A stretch of 64,000 bases of DNA, taken from contig CAVONV010000008.1 of NCBI GenBank assembly GCA_963697355.1, positions 210,673 to 274,672 on the forward strand, in the 5' to 3' direction. Below the pieces are notes generated by a model. It did no database searches. It was not told where the DNA came from and was given only the letters and a program-made list of their open reading frames with translations. This DNA is from CAVONV01 sp963697355 (GTDB lineage Bacteria > Acidobacteriota > Vicinamibacteria > Marinacidobacterales > DATDRI01). Position 1 is the stretch's first letter, and every line of letters begins with the position of its first letter. Both the position numbers and the translations under genes were made by a program. This document shows, in pieces, positions 1-9,330 of this stretch.

Positions 1-2
1 CT

Positions 3-965
3 CACGCGGTGGTGAGTTCAACTCCTGTGCCCGACGTCAAGCTCCACGCGATGGCCTGGCGGCTTCACTTCGCTTCACTCTTCGGCGATGAAGCGGCCAG
101 AAGAGTAAAAGGGTTTTCTCCCCCTGAAATGCACCTGCCTATTCACCCTGATGTCTGTTTTGAATACCTGAAAGCATTAAAGGAGTGCGGGTACCAATGG
201 CTCATGGTGCAGCAACACACCATAGAAAATCTCGATGGGAGCGGGATAGAGAGACCTCACTTTCCTCACCGTCTTGTCGCAAGAAATTCGCTGGGCCAAA
301 CTCAGGAGATGACAGTGCTTATAAAGACGCAAGGGTCTGATACGAAACTGGTCGCTCAGATGCAGCCGTATTACGAGGCAAAGTCTCTGGGGAAGGAGGA
401 GTATTGCGGAAAAGACATACCGCCCTACGTGCTTCAGATAGGTGACGGAGAAAACGGCGGAGTAATGATGAACGAGTTTCCCCCGATGTATAGACAGGTG
501 TTTGCCGAAGTGGGGACCGAGGGAGTGGTTGCCATGAACAGCTCCGAGTATCTGGAGTTCTTACACCAGCAGGGGATTGATGAGAGTGCGTTTATCCCTG
601 TACAGCCGGTGGCGCAACACAGAATCTGGGAGATGGTGCATGAATACGGTCCCGGTGCTTCTGACGAAGCGATTCAGAGAATTTGTGAAAAGGATTCAGG
701 CTTCAACCTTGAGAAGGCTTCCTGGACCAATGATAGAAACTGGGTGAGAGGCTACGAACACCTTTTGGACCCAATTAAGATATTAAGCGCGCGTTTTCAT
801 GAGAGTTTCGAGGGAAACGATGCGGACTCCCAGAATCCTCAGTATAGGGAGGCCCTGCTTTACCTTTTATTATCACAGACGAGCTGTTTTCGATATTGGG
901 GCGAAGGAATTTGGACTGAGTACGCCAGGGAAATTTGCCGCCGAGGTATGGAGGTGCTCGCATGA
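3..965 (+). CDS. Glycoside hydrolase family 57-like protein, C-terminal part
   Basis: The frame is open to the left edge, so this is the C-terminal about 320 residues of a longer protein and the true start lies outside. The tail (SQTSCFRYWGEGIWTEYARE and the following basic stretch) resembles the end of GH57-like proteins, which act on alpha-glucans. No GH57 catalytic motif falls in the visible part, so activity cannot be judged. It is followed by about 460 bases without a clear gene and then mobile-element debris. The family call is from memory of the C-terminal sequence and is moderately sure. Confidence 0.6.
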   Translation, partial: HAVVSSTPVPDVKLHAMAWRLHFASLFGDEAARRVKGFSPPEMHLPIHPDVCFEYLKALKECGYQWLMVQQHTIENLDGSGIERPHFPHRLVARNSLGQTQEMTVLIKTQGSDTKLVAQMQPYYEAKSLGKEEYCGKDIPPYVLQIGDGENGGVMMNEFPPMYRQVFAEVGTEGVVAMNSSEYLEFLHQQGIDESAFIPVQPVAQHRIWEMVHEYGPGASDEAIQRICEKDSGFNLEKASWTNDRNWVRGYEHLLDPIKILSARFHESFEGNDADSQNPQYREALLYLLLSQTSCFRYWGEGIWTEYAREICRRGMEVLA

Positions 966-1432
966 GGTCCATCACAATGTGAGGAGATCTTTTTGTCAGG
1001 CACTTGTCAAGACTTTTGTGTCTGACTGAATCATTCGGATTCGAAGCGGGCCTCGAGACATTGCATTGGTTGTGTCGAGAGCTGCTTTCATGTTTGCCGC
1101 CGCGCTTCTCCACTTACCGGTCTCGAGCGAAGTGATGGCGTTTCCGAGTTTGAGCTTTGTGGTTTCCCCCCGAATGGAAGTAGCCGCCGCTGTATCGGCG
1201 TTCGTCGGTATCGATGGCGAAGGACGGTTTCATTTGCACGAGTATGCGGTTGTCCTTCGTCATCATTAGTCCACCCCGGACGGATAGCCCCGTGCGGCTG
1301 CGCGAGGACGTCGAAAGCCGGGGGCGACGCATGGGAGGTGGTGGATGGGATCACACGACGAGCGGGCCTACGAGCGGGAGAAAGTAAATGTCATAGGCTC
1401 CGACCACGCGACTTTCGCGACCGAAAAATGCG
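966..1432. other. No confident gene
   Basis: Short open frames exist on both strands (for example 1066-1269 plus and 1114-1332 minus), but none has a recognisable domain or a good ribosome-binding site. I see no repeat or RNA structure here. It borders a transposase remnant, so it may be leftover mobile-element flank. Confidence 0.4.
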
Positions 1433-1700
1433 CTACGCAGCAGCCTCGCGCCATTCGTAGCGCTGGTGAAGTCCGCCAACGCGTGTTTGAGCAACGACTC
1501 TCGCCATGGGTGATGGTCGACCGGTCTCTCGTTTGGCGTGTCTTTTTCGAGCCCCAAATGGCAACGGCCCTCGTGATAGTAGGTGACGTACGATCGTACA
1601 AGTCGGACGAGATGACGCTCACCGAGAACCACGACGTACTCGAGGAGCTCTCGACGACAGCTTCCAATCCAGCGCTCGGCGGTTCCGTCACAATCACCGC
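1433..1700 (-). pseudogene. Integrase-core (DDE) transposase, C-terminal remnant
   Basis: On the minus strand the region encodes AERWIGSCRRELLEYVVVLG, then HLVRLVRSYVTYYHEGRCHL and GLEKDTPNERPV. This is the typical end of rve-type transposases of IS481/IS3-like elements, including the region of the catalytic Glu. A one-base shift then leads to a frame reading TRVGGLHQRYEWREAAA and stop (1433-1435), the usual C-terminus. The N-terminal two thirds are missing, so this is a 3' remnant with a frameshift. It abuts a UspA gene whose N-terminus is missing, which suggests the insertion cut that gene. Confidence 0.75.
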
Positions 1701-1745
1701 GTAGATTGGCGGATCACTCGACCCTTAGAGTGGGTTTTCGCGCCA

Positions 1746-1997
1746 ATGGAGCTGCTACCCCTATTTGCAGAAACCGATGGACCAGAGGTTCGCGCTGATA
1801 TCCATGTTATGGAGGGTCGAGCTACGAGCGATATAGTCCATTTTGCCGAACAAAACGATTCAGACCTCATCGTCATTGCCACGCATGGCCTGAGCGGTGT
1901 CAAGCACATGCTGATGGGCAGTGTCTCGGAGAAAGTCGTGCGCGTCGCACCGTGTCCCGTGTTCACAGTTGAGGCGTTCGGGAAATCTCTTCTGTAA
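1746..1997 (+). pseudogene. Universal stress protein (UspA) C-terminal half
   Basis: The 83 residues contain DLIVIATHGLSGVKHMLMGS followed by VSEKVVRVAPCPVFTV. This is the UspA nucleotide-binding motif GX2GX9G(S/T) and the last beta strand. UspA domains are usually about 140-150 aa, so the N-terminal half with the ATP-contacting Asp is missing. The frame stays open upstream of the ATG as far as the transposase remnant, consistent with truncation by that element. An acetate kinase start follows about 50 bases later. Confidence 0.7.
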
Positions 1998-2048
1998 GGG
2001 TAGAAAATGGGAAGTATTTTCCATCTTGTCCCATAGTCGAGGCTAGAA

Positions 2049-2240
2049 ATGAACACCTTTTTGACATTCAACTGTGGTAGCTCTTCATTGAGCTGCAAGC
2101 TTTTTCGCGCCGAAAGCCACGACCATGTTGAGGTGGTCCTTTCCGCTGTAGAGTTGCACGGCAAGATTCTAAAGGTGAGTTTCCCGTCTGCTGTCGATAA
2201 TGATATGTTCTCATTGCTCTTGAATCTCGAAGAAGGATAA
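2049..2240 (+). pseudogene. ackA: Acetate kinase N-terminal fragment
   Basis: The first 20 residues (MNTFLTFNCGSSSLSCKLFR) match the NCGSSSLK phosphate-binding start of acetate kinases, which convert acetyl phosphate and ADP to acetate and ATP. Only 63 residues remain of a normal length near 400, so the product cannot be active. A weak GAGG lies just before the ATG. The preceding universal-stress fragment and this start may be remains of one stress/fermentation cluster. The residues after about 33 are poorly conserved. Confidence 0.6.
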
Positions 2241-2242
2241 GA

Positions 2243-2485
2243 ATGACAGTTCTACTTTGCTTGACTTTCGTTTTGGTCTGTATGCTCCTAACTGCGTATC
2301 AGGCTGCTCGGAGAAAAACGCGTCTTTTACTAGCCAGTGAATTCTTTGCCGTGGTAGCTGTCGGTGCCTTCTGGTACGAGAACGATTTCCCGTCTGCACT
2401 TGGGGCATTCTGCCTATTGCAGATTGCAATTTTTGTGATGAATCACCTTTTGAGAAATGGAAACACGCCAAATATCGAGAAATAG
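2243..2485 (+). CDS. Small hydrophobic membrane protein
   Basis: An 80-residue product of unknown function with about three hydrophobic segments (residues 2-18, 28-44 and 50-68) and short charged loops. AGAAGGATAAGA immediately before the ATG is a plausible ribosome-binding site, and the start lies two bases after the stop of the acetate kinase fragment, suggesting co-translation in the original operon. No family recognised. Confidence 0.45.
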   Translation: MTVLLCLTFVLVCMLLTAYQAARRKTRLLLASEFFAVVAVGAFWYENDFPSALGAFCLLQIAIFVMNHLLRNGNTPNIEK

Positions 2486-2689
2486 CGCGATTCACCCAAT
2501 CAAAGCGCAAGGAGTACGCCAACCGATCAACATGACACCCAACGGACGAATGGTGCAGTGTCTGCTGAGACTTTGTCCGTCGTGAACCTCCCGGTCGAGG
2601 AGAGGCTTCGGAAGGTCATGCAGCATGAGCTGAAGGACCTCTCCGGTGTCGGGAACAAGAGGGGCGTCGTGGAGATTTCACTTGTTCCG
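2486..2689. other. Gap before TolC remnant
   Basis: No gene seen. The minus-strand frame entering from the TolC remnant runs on to a stop at 2616, but the sequence after the TolC-like part has lost similarity to the family. Confidence 0.35.
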
Positions 2690-3310
2690 GCTTAATCTCA
2701 TCTAGGGTGACGGACCCAGTCAACGGTCGACCCAGAAGCCGGTTGTATGAGGCCCGAGCGACGTCAAGGCCGTTTTGTGCCTGGAGCAGTCGCTGACGAA
2801 CATCTGCCAGGGCCACACGGGGTGAAAGCAAGTCGTTACGAGCCACCAAACCTTTGTCAAAGAGGTTTTCGACGTCCTCGGCATGTGCACTCAAGCTGGA
2901 AACGGCTTTCTCGGTTACTTCCACTCCCCGCTGCGCCATGAGGACAGTGACGTAAGCCGTGGCCACATCTATCTTGATATCTATTTCCACGCCGGCCGCG
3001 TCGTTTCGCGCCGCATCGGCAGCTGATTCGGCGGCGTCGATGCCCCGAGAAATACGACCGCTGGTAAAGATCGGCACGATGCCCATCGTTCGAAAGGCCC
3101 AAAAGTTCTTGAGATCAGCAGTTAGAGGAAGCACCGGTATACTGAAAACGATGGCCGGGGCTTCATCTAAAGCCGTATTACCGCCCTCGTACACAACGCG
3201 AGGAAGGCGTGTCGCCCGGGCGGCCGAAAGGTTGTCCGCCGCCGACATGGTCGCCTCATGGGCGGACTTCAGGCGTAGGTTCAGGGTGAGAGCGGTCTCC
3301 CATGCGTCCT
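2616..3310 (-). pseudogene. TolC-family outer-membrane efflux protein fragment
   Basis: The minus strand encodes a TolC-like core: ALTLNLRLKSAHEATMSAAD, later IKIDVATAYVTVLMAQRGVE, a coiled stretch around AHAEDVENLFDKGLVARNDL, and LLQAQNGLDVARASYNRLLG RPLTG. This covers roughly the first half of one OEP repeat in a trimeric outer-membrane channel of efflux pumps. The C-terminal half is replaced by unrelated sequence after about 2690 and the N-terminus is fused to a junction near 3310. It is a remnant, not a working pump part. Confidence 0.75.
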
Positions 3311-3655
3311 GAAGTTCGAGTTCGCCGACGGATTATTCGGTAGACGTCGGCCCGGCTCATCGCCTTGGATGCCAGCGTCCTGGTCCTTCCGACTGCGGCG
3401 CGGAACAGGATCGGCGTAGCGGGGCCAGCATTCGAAGGTCACCGTGCGATCTGTTTTGTTGAAGCGGACGAAGCCGTAGGGTGTGAATCGGGGGAGTAGC
3501 TCTCCCAGGGAGCGAACGTCCCGGAATGCACGGGCGCTCCGGGTGTGAATGAGGGTCTGGTCGCCGACCGCCTCGAGGAAGTAGACCTCTGCCGGGTCGA
3601 TGGGTTTGCGAACGAAGTCGCCGAAGTGAACGAGGACTTTCTCAATGCGTCGCAT
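3281..3655 (-). pseudogene. Stand-alone LytTR DNA-binding protein, truncated copy 1
   Basis: The first about 75 residues (starting MRRIEKVLVHFGDFVRKPID, then VYFLEAVGDQTLIHTRSARA and LLPRFTPYGFVRFNK) match the LytTR DNA-binding fold. The C-terminal strands are missing: after TVTFE the sequence is unrelated. In another frame the tail reads TLASKAMSRADVYRIIRRR, faintly like the end of a tyrosine recombinase. A second, also broken copy lies at 45461-45798. The gene is divergent from a repeated promoter element (3645-3958), so it may have been a local regulator of that element. Confidence 0.7.
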
Positions 3656-3746
3656 CCTATTTTTCTAGCATGAGATGAGGTTTTAAGGAACAACGTGCCG
3701 GTCTGGGAGCATGACGTGTCGTTTCAAGGAATAGGCTGCAAGCGGG

Positions 3747-3775
3747 TTGGCGCACATCGTCACCTGTGCTAGATT
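3747..3775 (+). promoter_or_regulatory. Sigma-70-like promoter of repeat copy 1
   Basis: TTGGCG (3747-3752), a 17-base spacer and TAGATT (3770-3775). The same elements with the same spacing occur in copies 2 and 3. Compared with those, the left GGTGAC arm is lost and only GTCACC (in the spacer) remains, so regulation may differ. Confidence 0.6.
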
Positions 3776-3845
3776 CGCCCCCGGCAATCCTATGAATTTG
3801 GAAAATCCCGCCGCGCGTCATTCATTGGAGAACAAGACATAAGAG

Positions 3846-3958
3846 GTGGGTTGGAGCACTCGAGCATTCTTGGTCAATGAGGCCGGCGAAATCCAAAGGT
3901 TTCCCTACGCGCGGTTCAAGCGTCTCTGGAACCGTGACCCGAACGAGCAAACGCTTCG
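3846..3958 (+). pseudogene. Truncated copy of the 142-aa uncharacterised gene
   Basis: A GTG start followed by GWSTRAFLVNEAGEIQRFPY ARFKRLWN is nearly the same as the start of the full-length gene at 29875-30303. Similarity stops after about residue 37; the frame then runs into unrelated sequence leading to vapB. It is a 5' remnant left by recombination. Confidence 0.7.
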
Positions 3959-4021
3959 CTTCTTCTTTTTGGACATGACGCGCCAGTGGAAAAGAGTGTC
4001 CAACGTCAACGTCGTTGCCCG

Positions 4022-4050
4022 ATACACCAAATGCATATATATTGGTGTAT
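4022..4050 (+). promoter_or_regulatory. vapBC operator (perfect inverted repeat)
   Basis: ATACACCAA (4022-4030), an 11-base spacer, TTGGTGTAT (4042-4050): a perfect 9-base inverted repeat ending 22 bases before vapB. Type II antitoxins usually repress their own operon from such sites, so VapB binding is inferred. Confidence 0.7.
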
Positions 4051-4072
4051 GCAGTAGAGGAGGCTTTGGCTC

Positions 4073-4288
4073 ATGGGCAGAACGAATATCGAGATCGACG
4101 ACGAGCTTGTTGACAAGGCGATGCGTTTCACCGGTGCACGGACCAAACGGGAGGTGGTGGACATCGCGCTCCGCCGCCTGGTTCAGAAGGCTAGTTTGTA
4201 TCGCAAGATTCGCCGTCTTCGAGGTAAGCTCGAGTGGGATGGCGACGTAGATGCCTGGCGGTCCGAACGTAGAACGCACCCTTCATGA
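4073..4288 (+). CDS. vapB: VapB-type antitoxin
   Basis: A 71-residue antitoxin. MGRTNIEIDDELVDKAMRFT begins a short DNA-binding N-terminal domain of the VapB/DUF2191 type (TKREVVDIALRRLV), followed by a basic toxin-wrapping tail (YRKIRRLRGKLEWDGDVDAW). It should neutralise VapC and repress the operon from the inverted repeat at 4022-4050. AGAGGAGG lies 7-10 bases before the ATG. Its stop overlaps the vapC start as ATGA, so the two are translationally coupled. Confidence 0.88.
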   Translation: MGRTNIEIDDELVDKAMRFTGARTKREVVDIALRRLVQKASLYRKIRRLRGKLEWDGDVDAWRSERRTHPS

Positions 4289-4680
4289 TTATCGTTGATT
4301 CCAACACCTGGGCTGATTTCTTCAATGGAGCCGAGAGTCCTCATGTGCAACGGTTGGATGTGGCCTTGGAGGAAGAGGAGGATCTTGCTGTAATTCCGAT
4401 CATCATTACAGAGGTTCTTCAGGGATTCCGGACCGACACCGGCTTTCGGCGTGCCCGGCAAGTGCTCGTCTCACTATCCGTCGTCTATCCGACGGTAGAC
4501 TGCCACGTGCGAGCGGCTCGCTTGTTCCGCTCACTGCTTGGGAAAGGTATCACGGTCCGGGGAGCGGTGGACTGCATAATTGCCCAGACGTGTCTCGACA
4601 CAAAAGCCGAGCTCTTGAGTCCCGATCGCGATTTCAAGTACATCGCCCAACACACACCGCTTCGCTTGTGGCGCAGCTGA
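4285..4680 (+). CDS. vapC: VapC PIN-domain toxin
   Basis: A 131-residue PIN ribonuclease. The four expected acidic residues are present: D5 (MIIVDSNTW), E43 (IITEVLQGF), D96 (RGAVDCIIA) and D114/D116 (LSPDRDF). VapC toxins cut tRNA or rRNA using a metal ion. It has family length and overlaps vapB by four bases. Nothing looks broken, so the pair is probably active. A transposase fragment follows. Confidence 0.9.
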   Translation: MIIVDSNTWADFFNGAESPHVQRLDVALEEEEDLAVIPIIITEVLQGFRTDTGFRRARQVLVSLSVVYPTVDCHVRAARLFRSLLGKGITVRGAVDCIIAQTCLDTKAELLSPDRDFKYIAQHTPLRLWRS

Positions 4681-4764
4681 CGTCTGGGCCTGATGATTCT
4701 CGCTAGCACAGCTACTCGGCGTTGTTGCACCGCTCTTGGGTGAGGTGAAATTCACCTATGGTGG

Positions 4765-4917
4765 GTGGCCAAGGTATGTTCGACCACGAAGTACCCCAAG
4801 CGCAGCCAGTACAAGCACGCGAAGCAGAAGAAGTACCACGTTCGCAACTGGGCGGAATACAACGAAGGGCTGTGCCGCTGGGGCGATTTGACGGTCTGGT
4901 TTGACGACCGGAGATAG
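4765..4917 (+). pseudogene. Transposase N-terminal fragment (IS5-like)
   Basis: From the GTG at 4765 the frame gives TTKYPKRSQYKHAKQKKYH, then VRNWAEYNEGLCRWGDLTVW FD and a stop. This resembles the N-terminus of IS5-group transposases. Only 50 codons remain; the DDE catalytic core is absent. The stretch upstream (4710-4760) may hold the element's left end. Confidence 0.7.
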
Positions 4918-5002
4918 GCGCCCGCCCAGCGATTCCCAAGTCTGGAGAAGCTTCCTGAAGAACCAGGCCAAGGCCATGTGGACTTGTGACTTCTTTGTTA
5001 GT

Positions 5003-7536
5003 TTACTCGTAGTGCAACGCCAGATTCGGGTCAACGCGGGACGCTCGCCTGGCTGGGACGAACGCCGCCAGCGCGGCCGCGGCTGCGAGACAAAGAACTG
5101 CCAGGCCGAGGATCGTCGGGTCGGCGAAGTGCACGCCATAGAGCTGGTCTCGGACGTAGTGCGCGAGGGCGATGGACACGGGCAGACCCAGGGCGAGACC
5201 AACGGCGAGCAACAGAAGCGCTTCGCGCAGGACCAGCCACACGACGTTCCGGCTAAGGGCCCCCAGCGCCAGGCGGACGCCGATTTCTCGCGTGCGCCCG
5301 GTGACGTTGTACGCCAGCACACCGTACAGGCCGATGGAGGCGAGCAGAGTGGCGAGCACTCCGAAGGCCGCGGAGAGGCCCGCGACCAACCGCTCGATGA
5401 TCAGAGAATCGCTCACCCGCTGGTCCATGGTGCGGACACCATGAATGGGGAGGTTTGGGTCCATTGCCCGCACGCGTTCCCGAGCCAGGGCCACGGCCGC
5501 TTCCGGGGACTGGCTCGTGCGTAGATAGTAGGTCATGAAGCCCACGTTCGTGGCTGCCATGTATGGGATGAACATCTGTGCAGGAATCTCCTCACTGAGG
5601 CTAGCGTACTTGATATCCTCGACCACGCCCACAATTTCCATATCGGCGGGCGTGCCCGGGTCGTCGCCGAAGCCCACCCGGCGGCCGAGGGGGTTGGCGT
5701 CAGCTAAAAAGCGACGGGCGAACTTCTCGTTGACGATGACGACCCGCGGTACCAGGTCGTCAGCATCCTCACCGTGCCGGATCTGCTCGGTGTCCTGCTG
5801 GGTGAAGTCACGTCCGGCCAGCACCGTCACGCCCAGGGCTTCGAAGTAGCCCGGGCTCACCAAGTTCATGTGAGGCATGGCACTGTCTCCCGGTGCGGGC
5901 ACGTAGCCCTCGACGGTCACCGAAGTGTTCCAGTAGCCGTCCTGGAGGATCGGGATGGCCGCCAGGCCCGCGGCGCTCACGCCGGGCAGCGCTCGAAGCT
6001 CCTCGGTGAGCCGCTTGTGAAAGGCCTTGCTCTGCTCGACGGTGTACCCGCCCAGTGACGGATCCACATTGAAGGCCAGCAGGCTTTCGGTGAGAAATCC
6101 CGGTCCCAGCCCGCGCAGGTTCACCAGACTACGGACGAACAGCCCTGCGCCCACGAGCAGTAGCAGTGAGAGCGAGACCTGGGCGACCACAAGTGCCCGC
6201 CGGAACCGGGACTGGCGCAGGCCCCCGGCCAGGGCGCCCGCTTGGTCCTTGAGGGTCAATGCGACGCGGTCCCGGGCTGACTGGACCGCCGGCACCAAGC
6301 CGAAGACGATAGCTGTCAGCCCAGCAACCGCAGCGGTGAAGCCGAGGGTGCGAAGGTCGGGGACAGGGGACAGCTCGAGGGCGGCGATGTCGGGCGGCAT
6401 CACCCCGAAGACGAGCCGGTTGGTCGCATAGGCTAGGGCCACGCCGAGGGTGGCGCCAATCCAGGCCAGCACCAGGCTCTCCGTCAGAAGCAGTCGCACG
6501 ATCCGGCCTCTGCTGGCGCCGAGGGCGAGGCGCATGGTGATCTCTTTGCTGCGGGCCGCCGCCTTGGCGAGCAGCAGGTTTGCCACGTTGGCACAGGCGA
6601 TGAGGAGCACGCCCGCGGTGAGACACATGAGCAGTAGCAGCGGCATCTCGAGCTGACGGCGGAGGTACGAGCGCCCGCGACTGCCGGGCAGGACGTCGAG
6701 GACGGTGCGCAGATGCGCCTCGCGGTCCTCGGCCGAGGCCTTGGCGAACTCGGCCTGCTCGACCTCCATTTCGAGAACGCTCTTGAAGTACGGCTGCAGG
6801 GACGCCTCAGCTTGGGCACGGCTCACGCCGGGCTTGAGCCGTCCGAAGGCGTTGACGAACCGCGTGCGCCGATCGTCAAGGGCGTCCCATAGCGGCGTCA
6901 TCTGCGCCTTCATCGTCATCGGCACGAAGATCTGCGGGACGAATTCCAGCTCCATGCCCCGGAAGCCCGCTGACGCCACCCCGACGATGGTCAGGTTGTG
7001 GCCGTTCACCACGACGGTCTTACCCAGCACGGACGGGTCGCCGGCGAAGCGCGATCGCCAGTAGTCGTGGCTCAGTACGACAACCGGGTGCCCACCAGGG
7101 ATCTCATCCTCCTCGGACGTGAACGTGCGCCCGAGGGTTGCCCCCACGCCCAGGACCGGGAAGTACGTGCCGGACACGAGCTCGGCCGCGACCCGTTCCG
7201 TCCGACCGCCAAAGCCGAGGCCCACGCGGGTGGGGAAGCGGCACAACATGCCGCTGAAGACCTGGTTGTACTCGCTCAGGTCCTCATAGAGCGGATAGGA
7301 GATGGCGTCGCCGCCCCCCAGGTGCTGCCGTAGAACCGGCCCTCGGTCTTGACGAGCGCGATTTCCTCCGGTTTCTCGACGGGGAGTCGGCGCAGAAGGG
7401 CCTGGTTCAACAGAGTGAACATCGCTGTGTTGGCACCGATGCCTAGGGCGAGGGAGATGACGGCCACCGCCGTGAAGATCTTGGACTTGGCGAGTCCTCG
7501 AAGGGTCGAGCGCAGATCTTTTACGAAGTTTTCCAT
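5003..7536 (-). CDS. ADOP-type FtsX/MacB-like ABC transporter permease (one frameshift)
   Basis: An about 844-residue permease in one reading of two frames. The N-terminus (MENFVKDLRSTLRGLAKSK then a membrane helix ISLALGIGANTAMFTLLN) runs from an ATG at 7536. The frame changes in a run of six C at 7314-7319, where one more G on the coding strand would restore WGGGDAISYPLYEDLSEY. The rest has a MacB periplasmic domain, then membrane segments with the FtsX signature twice (ITMRLALGASRGRIVRLLLT and EIGVRLALGALSRNVVWLVL) and the typical end ARRASRVDPNLALHYE. Such proteins are abundant in Acidobacteriota and lack a fused ATPase; substrate unknown. The indel may be a sequencing error. Confidence 0.85.
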
Positions 7537-7674
7537 ACCCCTTTTGACGTCACCGGTGACAAAGCGGTTACCCGAAGCGTTCGCTTTTTTACTGAAAATG
7601 ATCTTCGAATAAGAAGTGATTGAGAGAAAACGTGAGAATCGTAAGCAACTGGTGGGCGTGAACCGGGGCAGGCG

Positions 7675-7800
7675 GCAGTACTGGCCTGCCAGTTCGGCGA
7701 CGGGTTCGGCAATATCCTGGTTCCCACGCAAGCCGTGATCGTAGGGGCCCTGGCCATGGCGGCCATCCCCTACGACCGTTGGCTGCACGAAGGGCCCTGC
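7675..7800 (+). pseudogene. Fragment of a DcuC/YfcC/AbgT-like carboxylate transporter
   Basis: The frame reads QFGDGFGNILVPTQAVIVGA LAMAAIPYDRWL. The GDG-N-PT motif followed by a hydrophobic helix and a WL ending is typical of the C-terminal region of YfcC/DcuC/AbgT-type transporters. Only about 40 residues survive. It joins repeat copy 2 downstream. Confidence 0.5.
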
Positions 7801-7848
7801 AGGACTCGTATGCCTAATTTCGTCAATGTGCGGGTAAGCGAGTCTCGT

Positions 7849-7957
7849 CATGATGCCCTGCAAGCAGGTGACTTGGTGCACATCGTCACCTGTGCTAGAT
7901 TCGCCGCCAATAACCGGTTTCGGCAAATCGAATGGGTTTTGGGAAACCCCACCTACG
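7849..7957 (+). repeat. Dispersed promoter repeat, copy 2 (short)
   Basis: About 105 bases match copies 1 and 3, from the CTGCAAGCAGG box to CGCTACTTG. The 142-aa gene that normally follows is absent. Instead the frame runs into a short tail, RALTGHFREALLALEKDVER then VTIADLMKD and stop at 8065, which may be the end of another small gene captured behind the promoter. Confidence 0.65.
7865..7901 (+). promoter_or_regulatory. Promoter with perfect 8-base operator-like inverted repeat
   Basis: CAGGTGAC (7865-7872), TTGGTG -35 (7873-7878), GTCACCTG (7885-7892) and TAGATT -10 (7896-7901; 17-base spacer). The inverted repeat arms are perfect over 8 bases with a 12-base gap and flank the -35 box, a layout expected for a repressor or activator site. 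The binding protein is unknown. Confidence 0.65.
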
Positions 7958-8066
7958 GGTCGCTACTTGATACAGCGCGCGCTGACAGGACATTTCCGCG
8001 AGGCTCTGCTTGCACTGGAAAAGGACGTCGAGCGCGTTACTATCGCGGACCTCATGAAGGACTGAT

Positions 8067-8366
8067 GTCAATGGCATGAGGAGAGAAAAACATCTATATT
8101 CGTATCCGTGTTAGTTAGAGATTCCGGATAAGCCAACAGAGTTTACGGCACGTTTCTGGATCCCAAGCCAAACCAAACGCTCTTGGTGACTATTTCAACA
8201 TTCAGCTTGGCTACGTGGTCGAGATGGTCACGCAGATCGGATTCAAGCTGCTGCGCAGCTAGGCGACCGGACCAAATTCATGAAACGGTGAGATTTCCTT
8301 CGAGTGCTCGGCACGTTGCCGCTTGTTTAGGCCGCGTGATCGATGCCGGGACAAAGAGAAAAGGGC
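8067..8366. other. Intergenic, nothing recognised
   Basis: About 300 bases between the repeat copy 2 tail and the dioxygenase. No convincing coding frame, repeat or terminator is seen. Confidence 0.4.
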
Positions 8367-9167
8367 ATGCGAAGCGCAGAAGATCGAACATCGAGTAGTG
8401 GACGATTGCCCATCATCTTTGCAGCGCACGGCGCGCCCGTCCTGCTCGACGACTCCAAATGGTTGGGGGAGTTGCATTCGTGGGCACGGGCGATGCCGAA
8501 GCCCAAAAGCATCCTCATGGTATCGGCTCACTGGGAAGCACACCCAACCACCATTGGGGCGACTAGGACGGTGCCGCTCGTCTACGACTTCTCTGGTTTC
8601 CCGAAGCATTATTATCAGACCCAATACCCAGCCCCTGGTGCACCTGGGCTCGCCGCCCTTGTGCGCGGTCTGCTTCGGCGGAGCAACATCAGCGTCACCG
8701 ATGATCCAACGCGCGGCCTGGATCATGGTGCCTACGTGCCGCTTGTAGCCATGTATCCCGATGCGGACGTTCCGGTTCTCCAAGTCTCGATGCCAGGCCT
8801 CGACGCTCAAAGGCTGTTCAAGCTCGGTAGAGTCTTGGCACCCCTCCGTGAGGAAGGAGTGCTCATCTTCGGGAGTGGTTTCCTGACGCATAACATGAGA
8901 TTCGCGTTCCAGCCCGGCATCCCAACGTGGGCGCGCGAGTTCGACCGCTGGGCGGCAGACGCTCTACTTCGCCTCGATGTGGACGCACTGGTCGACTTCC
9001 AAGCGCGCGCACCGGCGGTCGAGATGGCGCTTCCGACCTGGGAGCACTACGCGCCGATTCTCGTGGCAGCGGGCGCGGTGGCGGAGCAGCAACCACGAGT
9101 TACGTTCCCGATTACCGGCTGGTGGATGGACGGGCCGTTTACGAAAAGGTCCGTGCAGTTCGACTAG
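8367..9167 (+). CDS. DODA-type class III extradiol ring-cleavage dioxygenase
   Basis: A 266-residue LigB-superfamily protein of the 4,5-DOPA dioxygenase/YgiD type, which opens catechol-like rings between or next to hydroxyls using a divalent metal. Likely ligands are H21 (FAAHGAP), H55 (VSAHWE) and H227 (TWEHYAP), with H120 (LDHGAYVPL) and H175 (FLTHNMRF) as active-site histidines. Length fits the family. I chose the ATG at 8367 because AGAGAAAAGGGC precedes it; an ATG at 8343 has no such site. It stands alone, with a truncated SnoaL-like gene behind. The substrate cannot be read from sequence. Confidence 0.87.
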   Translation: MRSAEDRTSSSGRLPIIFAAHGAPVLLDDSKWLGELHSWARAMPKPKSILMVSAHWEAHPTTIGATRTVPLVYDFSGFPKHYYQTQYPAPGAPGLAALVRGLLRRSNISVTDDPTRGLDHGAYVPLVAMYPDADVPVLQVSMPGLDAQRLFKLGRVLAPLREEGVLIFGSGFLTHNMRFAFQPGIPTWAREFDRWAADALLRLDVDALVDFQARAPAVEMALPTWEHYAPILVAAGAVAEQQPRVTFPITGWWMDGPFTKRSVQFD

Positions 9168-9330
9168 CAGAACCTCAACACCGTTACGGAGCGAGACCGC
9201 GGAGGCCCTATTCTCGTATCGCCGAGGCGACAACCCGAGAGTGGCCGCCGCAGAGGCGAGATTGAGGTGTCCTGACCACCCACTTGGGCGGGTTCGATGT
9301 TACTCGCAGACGAAAACCGGGGGGACCAGA

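Larger units (their letters stand above)
3645..3958 (+). repeat. Dispersed promoter/leader repeat, copy 1
   Basis: This segment recurs at 29671-29990 (about 300 bases alike) and in part at 7849-7957 and 45780-45823. It begins TTCTAGCATGAGATGA, contains two similar AAGGAA-containing boxes about 38 bases apart, a promoter (3747-3775) and the first about 37 codons of an uncharacterised gene. Here a short deletion has damaged the left arm of the operator-like inverted repeat. Confidence 0.75.

Noticed and set aside
3300..3390. Tyrosine-recombinase-like tail (SRADVYRIIRRR) behind the LytTR fragment
   Set aside because: Too short and without the catalytic Tyr region; mentioned only as a faint trace.
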